The notes below the pieces were generated by a model, which was given only the letters and a program-made list of their open reading frames with translations, had not been told where the DNA came from and did not search any database. Below are positions 35,235-39,546 of a stretch of DNA of 39,546 bases, in pieces (positions within the stretch are counted from its first letter, which is position 1; every line of letters begins with the position of its first letter). Made by a program: the position numbers and the translations under genes. Source of the stretch: Myxococcota bacterium (GTDB lineage Bacteria > Myxococcota_A > UBA796 > UBA9615 > JAKLKC01); the NCBI GenBank assembly GCA_023150875.1, contig JAKLKC010000058.1, positions 1-39,546 of the forward strand, given 5' to 3'.

Positions 35235-36848
35235 CTACCCTCGGACCCCCGCGACGGTCGCCACGGCGGAGAGATCCGCCGCCCCTTCCGGGGTGGCCTT
35301 CCCGGGCCCGGGATCCCGCACGGCGGGCAGGAGCAGCTCGAAGCGGGCGCCACCCCCCTCCACCGGGAGGAGGCGCAGCCGGCCACCGAACCCCTCGACG
35401 ATGCCCGCGGACACCGACAGCCCCAGGCCCGTGCCGGCCCCGGGCTCCTTGGTGGTGAAGAAGGGCTCGAAGACCCGGTCCCCCACTTCGGCGGGGATCC
35501 CCGGTCCGTCGTCGGCCACCTGGACCCGGACGTTGCCGTCCTGGCTCTCCCCCGTGACCTCGACGCGTCCCCCGGGCCCCGCGGCGTCGGCGGCGTTCAG
35601 GAAGAGGTTGAGGAGCACCTGGCGCAGGCGCGCCTCGTCGGCGAAGGCGGGGGGGAGGTCCGGGGCGAGCCGGACGTCGAAGGCCAGGGACTCCCCCCGG
35701 GGCTGGGCGAGCACCAGGTCCCGGGCCGAGGCCACCGCGGCGGCGACGTCCACCGGGCGCATGGGGACCGGCTCGGCACGGGCGTGGTCCAGGAGCTGCC
35801 CGACGATGCCGTGGATCCGCTGCAGCTCCTGGTGGATCCGGGACACCAGGTCCCGCCGCATCTCGGGATCGTCCTCGACCTGGGGGAGCAGCTCGGCGAA
35901 GCCCAGGAGGGCCGCCAGCGGGTTCCCGACCTCGTGGGCCACGCCGGCGGCCAGGCGCCCCACCGACGCCATCTTCTCGCTGTGGACCAGCTCCTGCTGC
36001 GTCCGCACGAGGGCGGCGTTGACCTCCCTCAAGTCCCGCACCTGGTCCTCGACCCGGGCCCGGTAGGCGGACAGGGCTTCGGCCATCCGGTTGAAGGCCC
36101 GGGAGACGTCCCCGAGCTCGTCGTCCCGGGTCTCGGGGATCCGGGCGTCGAAGCCGCCCCGGGCGATCCTCGCGGTACCGTCCCGCAGGAGGGCGAGGGG
36201 CCTGAGGATCAGCCCCCGGAACTGGTGGAAGCCGAAGCCCGCGATCACCGCCACGGCGAGGGCGCTGTAGGCGGCGAGCACCAGCAGGGAGCGGGCCGGG
36301 GCCGCGCCGAGCCCCCCGGCCGCCACCCTCACCCTCACCACGCCGGCGGGGCGTCCCTGGCGGAGCAGGGGGAGGGAGAGGGCCAGGGAGCGCCGCTCCA
36401 AGGGAAAGGTCCCCTCCCGGACGAGGGCGATGGCCGCCTTCCGCGAGATCAGGGCCTCCCGCGCGTCCTCCATCGCCAGGAGCCACCCGGTGCGGCTCGC
36501 GGGGTCCCGGGGCACCCCGTCCCCGGAGCCGGCGAGGAAGCGGAGGCCGGGATCGACCACCAGGACCTCCAGCACGCCCAGGTCGGCGGGCCGGATGTCC
36601 GCGAGGCCGCCCTCCGCCTCGGCCTGGGTGATGGTGCCCACGCCGGGGTTGGCGAGGATCCGGGCGGCGACCAGGCGCGCCACCGAGGCGGCGGCCTCCT
36701 CCCGGCGGCCCTCCCGGACGGGGTCCAGGGCGAGCCACACCACCACCGCCGAGAGGGCGATGGCGATGCCCGTCAGGAAGGCGAGGTTTAGGGCGATCTC
36801 GACCCAGAGGCCGCCGCGGCGGCGCCCCGACGAGCGCGGGTCCGGCAT
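35235..36848 (-). CDS. Membrane sensor histidine kinase (HAMP, HisKA, HATPase)
   Basis: About 537 residues. TM helices at ~17-42 and 188-207 frame a periplasmic sensor domain of ~145 residues. A HAMP region (about 208-265) is followed by the HisKA phosphoacceptor in G-V-A-H-E-V-G-N-P-L (His 305). The ATP lid has all boxes: N box N-L-F-L-N-A-A-D (about 414-421), G1 D-D-G-P-G-I-P, F box F-E-P-F-F-T-T-K, G2 G-T-G-L-G-L-S. The H-E-x-x-N-P form is the NtrB-like class. No receiver or response-regulator gene is visible next to it, so it is an orphan within this window; its regulator could lie elsewhere. ATG 36848 opens right at the helix; the extra 27 codons of the open frame are non-conserved. The signal sensed is unknown. 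Confidence 0.93.
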   Translation of the reverse strand: MPDPRSSGRRRGGLWVEIALNLAFLTGIAIALSAVVVWLALDPVREGRREEAAASVARLVAARILANPGVGTITQAEAEGGLADIRPADLGVLEVLVVDPGLRFLAGSGDGVPRDPASRTGWLLAMEDAREALISRKAAIALVREGTFPLERRSLALSLPLLRQGRPAGVVRVRVAAGGLGAAPARSLLVLAAYSALAVAVIAGFGFHQFRGLILRPLALLRDGTARIARGGFDARIPETRDDELGDVSRAFNRMAEALSAYRARVEDQVRDLREVNAALVRTQQELVHSEKMASVGRLAAGVAHEVGNPLAALLGFAELLPQVEDDPEMRRDLVSRIHQELQRIHGIVGQLLDHARAEPVPMRPVDVAAAVASARDLVLAQPRGESLAFDVRLAPDLPPAFADEARLRQVLLNLFLNAADAAGPGGRVEVTGESQDGNVRVQVADDGPGIPAEVGDRVFEPFFTTKEPGAGTGLGLSVSAGIVEGFGGRLRLLPVEGGGARFELLLPAVRDPGPGKATPEGAADLSAVATVAGVRG

Positions 36849-36854
36849 GGGGGG

Positions 36855-36860
36855 AGTATA
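36855..36860 (-). promoter_or_regulatory. TATACT -10 box of a possibly leaderless kinase mRNA
   Basis: Minus strand TATACT (5 of 6 consensus) ends six nt before the A of the kinase ATG at 36848. The intervening bases are all C on that strand and there is no Shine-Dalgarno. This spacing would put the transcription start at or next to the ATG. No good -35 box is visible. Confidence 0.45.
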
Positions 36861-36913
36861 GCGGTTGCCCCGGAGCTGGCGGGTTGGCGGGGGGACGGAG
36901 AGGTGGATCGGAG

Positions 36914-37064
36914 GCACGAACACGATCACGGCGGCACGAACACGATCACGACGGCACGAACACGATCACGACGGCACGAACACGATCACGAGGGCACGGA
37001 CACGATCACGGCGGCACGAACACGATCACGAGGGCACGAACACGATCACGAGGGCACGTTCACG
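36914..37064. repeat. Tandem array of 7.5 units of 20 bp, consensus GCACGAACACGATCACGRSG
   Basis: Units start at 36914, 36934, 36954, 36974, 36994, 37014 and 37034, exactly 20 bp apart, with a partial eighth at 37054-37064. Changes are few: the last two bases vary (CG or GG), and one unit has GGACAC for GAACAC. Each unit is three hexamers (GCACGA, ACACGA, TCACGA) plus a dinucleotide, the two-hexamer unit of the array at 10701-10821 with one hexamer added. GATC occurs in every full unit. Same orientation as the first array. Confidence 0.93.
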
Positions 37065-37080
37065 TCCCCGGCACCTCGTG

Positions 37081-37113
37081 CCCCGCCCCCGTGCCCGTGC
37101 CCCCGCCCCTCCC
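37081..37113 (-). other. G-quadruplex-type motif next to array 2
   Basis: The minus strand has seven G-runs of 3-5 bases (GGG, GGGG, GGGGG, GGG, GGGGG, GGGG and neighbours) separated by 1-3 nt, which fits canonical quadruplex patterns in several registers. It lies between the stop of the FG-GAP gene and the array, the same order as at the first locus. Folding is inferred only. Confidence 0.6.
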
Positions 37114-37139
37114 TCCTCGACGGCCGCCCATCCCCCCTA

Positions 37140-37356
37140 TCCTCCTGGCCGTGCGGGTGCTGATGACCATGGCCCCGTGCCGGCACCTCCAGCTCAACCT
37201 CTCCGACCTCTACCCCGTCCCCCGCCTGGGGATCGCGGGGTACGCCGCTGCGATGGTCCTTCATTGCCTCCCGCTCCCCGGCCTTGTCACCGGTGGCGAG
37301 GGCCGAGCGGATCCGCCGGTTGGCCTGGTCGAGAGAGAGGATCTCCACCTGGATTG
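37140..37356 (-). pseudogene. Possible decapitated coding remnant, S1/OB-fold-like
   Basis: Directly downstream of the FG-GAP stop, a different minus-strand frame reads I-Q-V-E-I-L-S-L-D-Q-A-N-R-R-I-R-S-A-L-A, then G-D-K-A-G-E-R-E-A. The form 'V-x-V-L-x-V-D-x-x-x-R-R-I-x-L-x-L' is typical of the last strands of an S1 RNA-binding domain. Third codon positions are mostly G or C, as in real genes here. No start codon precedes it outside the FG-GAP gene, and the homologous part ends before the G-rich tract. I read it as a 3' fragment of a lost gene. It may be chance. Confidence 0.3.
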
Positions 37357-37358
37357 CG

Positions 37359-39023
37359 TCAGATCCCGCCGCCGTGGAGGAGGTGGACCTCTCCATAGCT
37401 TCCTTCGCCGGGTGCACCGACGAGCAGGTCTTCGAAGCCGTCGGCGTTGACGTCCCCAGCGAAGGCGACCGAGCGGCCGGTCCGGGAATACTCGGCACCC
37501 GCAAGGACGACGTCTGCATCCTCGTATGCAAGCTCGCCGGCAAGCGGGCCGTAGAACACGGCGGCGTCACCGTGCCTTGGGGGATCCCCATCGCTCACGA
37601 CGCGGCCAGGCTCGCCGACGACCACGTCATCGAAGCCGTCACCGTTGAAGTCGCCGCCGCCCGCGAGCACCCACCAAGCGCGGCCGGATTCCGTCCACGT
37701 CGCCCGAATGACGGCATCGGCACCCGCCAGGCTGCGCGTCCTCTCGACCGGGCCGAGGAGAAGGTAGACGTCCCGGGCGTCGAACCCGTCGTCGAAGTCG
37801 CCGAGGGCGCCCACCAGCAGGTCGGCGTGCCCATCCGCGTCCACGTCACCTGCCGCGGCCACCAGGAAGCCAGCGAGGTCATGAGGAGCCTCCCCTACGA
37901 GGCGTGCAGCGGCGTCCTCGATGTACAGGTCCCCGGAGACCGGGCCATGGAACAGCCACGCCTCCCCGGCGTTCTCCCCCACGTCGTTGTCGTGGGAGGA
38001 GGCACCCACCAGCACGTCGCCGTACCCGTCGCCGTTCACGTCCCCTGCACAGGCCACGGACGCACCGGCGGTGCTGCCCGCATACCACCCCGACGGGTCC
38101 TCCACCACGCCCCACACCACCGCTCCCGCCTCGCTCGCGTCCGACTCCCCCTGAAAGGGAGCGTAGACGACCAGCGCCGCCCCTGTGTAACCATTGAGGA
38201 TCTCGCTCCCGTGGCTACCGATCACCAAGTCCGCCCGTCCGTCATCGTCGATGTCGCAGTCACCGGCGACCGCATTGCCGGTACTCCGAACCCTCGATTG
38301 CCCCTGCTCTGTGAACACGATCCCCCCCGCCACCACCGCCTCCGCCTCGAAGGTCCCCCGCCGAGTGTCGATGGGAGTGTAGCCCAACACCAGGGCGGCC
38401 CCGTAGTCGCCCCACCCCGGCGCGCCGACCACCACCTCCCCGCGCCCGTCGCCGTCCATGTCCCCCGCGTAGGCCAGCGAGGTCCCCAGCACCGCCCGCT
38501 CATCGGACCGCAACTCGGCGCTGGCCAGCTCAGCCAGCGCTCCGCTCTCCCGAACCGGCCCCCGCACCAGCCAGACTGCGCCCCCATCCCTGGTCCCGTC
38601 CAGGGCGTCGGCATCCGGGTACCCGACGACGAAGTCCCCGTACCCGTCCAGGTCCACGTCCCCCGCCGCCGACAGGACCTCGCCCGCGACCCCGCCGTAC
38701 TCGCCGGAGAGGTGGATCCCCACCTCGTCCAGCAGGTGCAGCCCGCTCAGGCAGGAGGGGTCCGGACCCCCGTCGCAGTCGTTGTCGATGCCGTCGAAGC
38801 AGACCTCGGGGAGGGAGGGGCTCCGGGCGGGGTCGGAGTCGTCGCCGTCCACGTCCGCCGCCGCCCCGTCGCCGTCCGCGTCCACGGGGGAGGGCGTGGC
38901 CGAGTCCTCGGGCGCGGGCCCGGACGCGGTCCCGTCGTCTCCGCCCGTCACCACCTTGCACCCGGCTGCCCCGAGGACGAGCCCCAAGGCCACCCAGGTG
39001 GACGCAGAGATCCTCCGCGACAT
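37359..39023 (-). CDS. FG-GAP (integrin-alpha-like) beta-propeller lipoprotein
   Basis: About 554 residues. The signal peptide M-S-R-R-I-S-A ends in lipobox L-G-A-A-G-C (Cys about 22), so it is a lipoprotein. A Ser/Pro/Asp-rich linker holds one degenerate Mopi repeat (E-V-C-F-D-G-I-D-N-D-C-D-G). Seven FG-GAP blades follow, each with a calcium loop such as G-D-V-D-L-D-G-Y-G-D-F-V-V-G, G-D-V-N-G-D-G-Y-G-D-V-L-V-G or G-D-F-N-G-D-G-F-D-D-V-V-V-G; seven suits a closed propeller. ATG 39023 has a GGAGGGGGGG tract just upstream; the extra 19 codons to 39080 are rejected because they precede the signal peptide. Probably surface exposed, binding a protein or glycan ligand; no enzymatic motif is seen. 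Related in build to the giant lipoprotein at 10889-17149. Confidence 0.9.
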   Translation of the reverse strand: MSRRISASTWVALGLVLGAAGCKVVTGGDDGTASGPAPEDSATPSPVDADGDGAAADVDGDDSDPARSPSLPEVCFDGIDNDCDGGPDPSCLSGLHLLDEVGIHLSGEYGGVAGEVLSAAGDVDLDGYGDFVVGYPDADALDGTRDGGAVWLVRGPVRESGALAELASAELRSDERAVLGTSLAYAGDMDGDGRGEVVVGAPGWGDYGAALVLGYTPIDTRRGTFEAEAVVAGGIVFTEQGQSRVRSTGNAVAGDCDIDDDGRADLVIGSHGSEILNGYTGAALVVYAPFQGESDASEAGAVVWGVVEDPSGWYAGSTAGASVACAGDVNGDGYGDVLVGASSHDNDVGENAGEAWLFHGPVSGDLYIEDAAARLVGEAPHDLAGFLVAAAGDVDADGHADLLVGALGDFDDGFDARDVYLLLGPVERTRSLAGADAVIRATWTESGRAWWVLAGGGDFNGDGFDDVVVGEPGRVVSDGDPPRHGDAAVFYGPLAGELAYEDADVVLAGAEYSRTGRSVAFAGDVNADGFEDLLVGAPGEGSYGEVHLLHGGGI

Positions 39024-39225
39024 CGTCCCCCCCCTCCGAACCCGACCCGATGGACGCTCCAAGCTGCCCCCGCAAGACACGGCAGCCTGGTGAGGCCAAG
39101 CATAGTCCGCCGGGGCGGGTCCGCGTAGGAACCTGCTCGCGTCGGTGGGGCGATCGGGTCGTGGACGGGCCGGCGACGGCCGGGCGGGCGGGCGCGCCGC
39201 CCCGGGTATCGCCGCGGGAGCGGGG
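39024..39225. other. Intergenic region upstream of the FG-GAP lipoprotein
   Basis: No gene is visible. A TATGCT on the minus strand near 39100 could be a -10 box, but no -35 box fits. A GC-only stretch near 39178-39202 could fold, without a clear stem. Confidence 0.4.
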
Positions 39226-39342
39226 CTACCCCTTGGGCTTGAACCCCTCGATCAGGTCGCCGGGGGTACCGAAGCCGCCTCCCCCCGGCGGGGAGCCGCC
39301 CTTGGCGGGGGCGGAGCGCTGCTGGCCGCGACAGTCCCTCAT
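39226..39342 (-). CDS. Small ORF of 38 residues, hypothetical
   Basis: Too short for routine calling. ATG at 39342 gives M-R-D-C-R-G-Q-Q, a Gly/Pro-rich middle and an end D-L-I-E-G-F-K-P-K-G before TAG. An in-frame TAA lies 18 codons upstream, so it cannot be much longer. A GGGGGGAGG tract sits only 2 nt before the ATG, too close to be ideal. I do not recognise the product; it may be a remnant of a larger gene or spurious. Confidence 0.25.
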   Translation of the reverse strand: MRDCRGQQRSAPAKGGSPPGGGGFGTPGDLIEGFKPKG

Positions 39343-39410
39343 GGCCTCCCCCCAGATCGTCGGCTGGTGGCGCGCATCGATCCCGGCTGGGCTTTAGGGC
39401 CCCTTTCACA

Positions 39411-39480
39411 ACCCCGCACCTGCTGCGGCGAACGATGCGGGGCGGCAGCGGCGTCGCTGCACCCCACACCTCCTGCGACG
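39411..39480. repeat. Direct repeat, two 20-bp copies exactly 50 bp apart
   Basis: ACCCCGCACCTGCTGCGGCG at 39411-39430 and ACCCCACACCTCCTGCGACG at 39461-39480 agree at 17 of 20 positions. Confidence 0.6.
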
Positions 39481-39494
39481 TACTGTCCAGTACG
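39479..39494. repeat. Inverted repeat CGTACTG-TC-CAGTACG
   Basis: Seven-base perfect arms around a 2-nt centre, directly after the second copy of the direct repeat, with an outer CTCC/GGAG pair possibly extending the stem. It could be a protein-binding site or a hairpin; with only 2 nt in the loop, cruciform or dimer binding is more likely than a tight hairpin. Confidence 0.5.
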
Positions 39495-39546
39495 CCTCGG
39501 AGAAGCGGGGCCCCGCTCCTTGCATCCACCTCCGCCTCGCTCGCCT

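Larger units (their letters stand above)
36861..37358. other. Gene-free interval between the histidine kinase and the FG-GAP lipoprotein
   Basis: It holds, from the kinase side, a 20-bp tandem array (36914-37064), a G-rich tract on the minus strand (37081-37113) and a stretch with codon-like composition on the minus strand (about 37140-37356). No complete gene is visible; the open frames through the array come from the repeat itself, whose 20-bp period rotates all three frames. Confidence 0.7.
39343..39546. other. Right-edge region with repeat structure and no clear gene
   Basis: It contains a direct repeat with a 50-bp period (39411-39430 and 39461-39480) and a small inverted repeat (39479-39494). 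Open frames across it lack family signs. It could be the end of a mobile or interspersed element continuing beyond the window. Confidence 0.4.

Noticed and set aside
36884-37450. His/Arg/Thr-rich open frames through the 20-bp array
   Set aside because: A 20-bp period keeps all frames open with a rotating peptide pattern; no ribosome-binding site and no continuation into a known domain.
39226-39260. A tRNA T-arm-like GGTTCAAGCC on the minus strand
   Set aside because: The flanking bases cannot form the T-stem or an acceptor stem; no cloverleaf can be drawn. I saw no other tRNA or rRNA in the window.
38948-39529. A 193-codon minus-strand ORF at the right edge
   Set aside because: It crosses the repeat region and the FG-GAP gene's start in another frame, has no recognisable domain, and its second half is a plain shadow.

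Overview
The window is very GC-rich, dense DNA from a Gram-negative bacterium: it has BamA, a Lol lipoprotein exporter, lipoboxes and a Tat signal. Tandem metal-binding 'Mopi' repeats, FG-GAP propeller lipoproteins and a MYXO-CTERM-like Cys/TM/Arg tag point to an uncultured Myxococcota or related deltaproteobacterial lineage. That placement is an inference. All convincing genes but one, a DnaK-like chaperone, lie on the minus strand. The very long open frames on the opposite strand are GC-driven shadows.

Layout, left to right (minus-strand transcription runs right to left). (1) 1-5070: lolC/E, lolD and bamA (3' end outside the window), an outer-membrane biogenesis operon; its LolC/E carries an unusual membrane extension of about 270 residues. 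(2) 5120-6263: prfB with an intact programmed +1 frameshift site. (3) 6368-10552: phoH, pgpH and ybeY, the conserved RNA/ribosome and c-di-AMP block. (4) 10553-10888: an intergenic G-rich tract plus a GATC-containing tandem array. (5) 10889-17149: a giant FG-GAP/Mopi lipoprotein frame that seems to join two proteins without a stop codon: a C-terminal sorting tag is followed at once by a Shine-Dalgarno, an ATG and a second lipoprotein signal. (6) 17353-19368: a MoxR ATPase with a CoxE-like VWA protein. (7) 19644-21473, plus strand: a DnaK paralog with its own sigma70-type promoter and a perfect hairpin at its stop codon. (8) 21510-33496: a tightly coupled run of DUF4175, peptidase/TPR, MoxR, DUF58, BatA-like, DUF4159 and VWA/amidotransferase-like genes. 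(9) 33606-36848: a sensor histidine kinase, perhaps leaderless, followed by a multi-spanning GT-C-like membrane protein. (10) 36849-37358: a second G-rich tract plus GATC array and a fragment that looks like decayed coding sequence. (11) 37359-39023: a second FG-GAP lipoprotein. (12) 39024-39546: a tiny ORF, a 50-bp-period direct repeat and a small inverted repeat.

How they fit: the left third is envelope assembly and translation housekeeping. The centre is dominated by two MoxR/VWA modules on either side of a stand-alone Hsp70, suggesting ATPase-driven remodelling or maturation of membrane or periplasmic targets. The two secreted calcium-type repeat lipoproteins are surface accessory genes. 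The most novel signals are the composite intergenic element found 3' of both of these lipoprotein genes, in the same orientation and order (stop codon, G-quadruplex-type tract, hexamer-built GATC array), and the stopless junction inside the giant lipoprotein frame.
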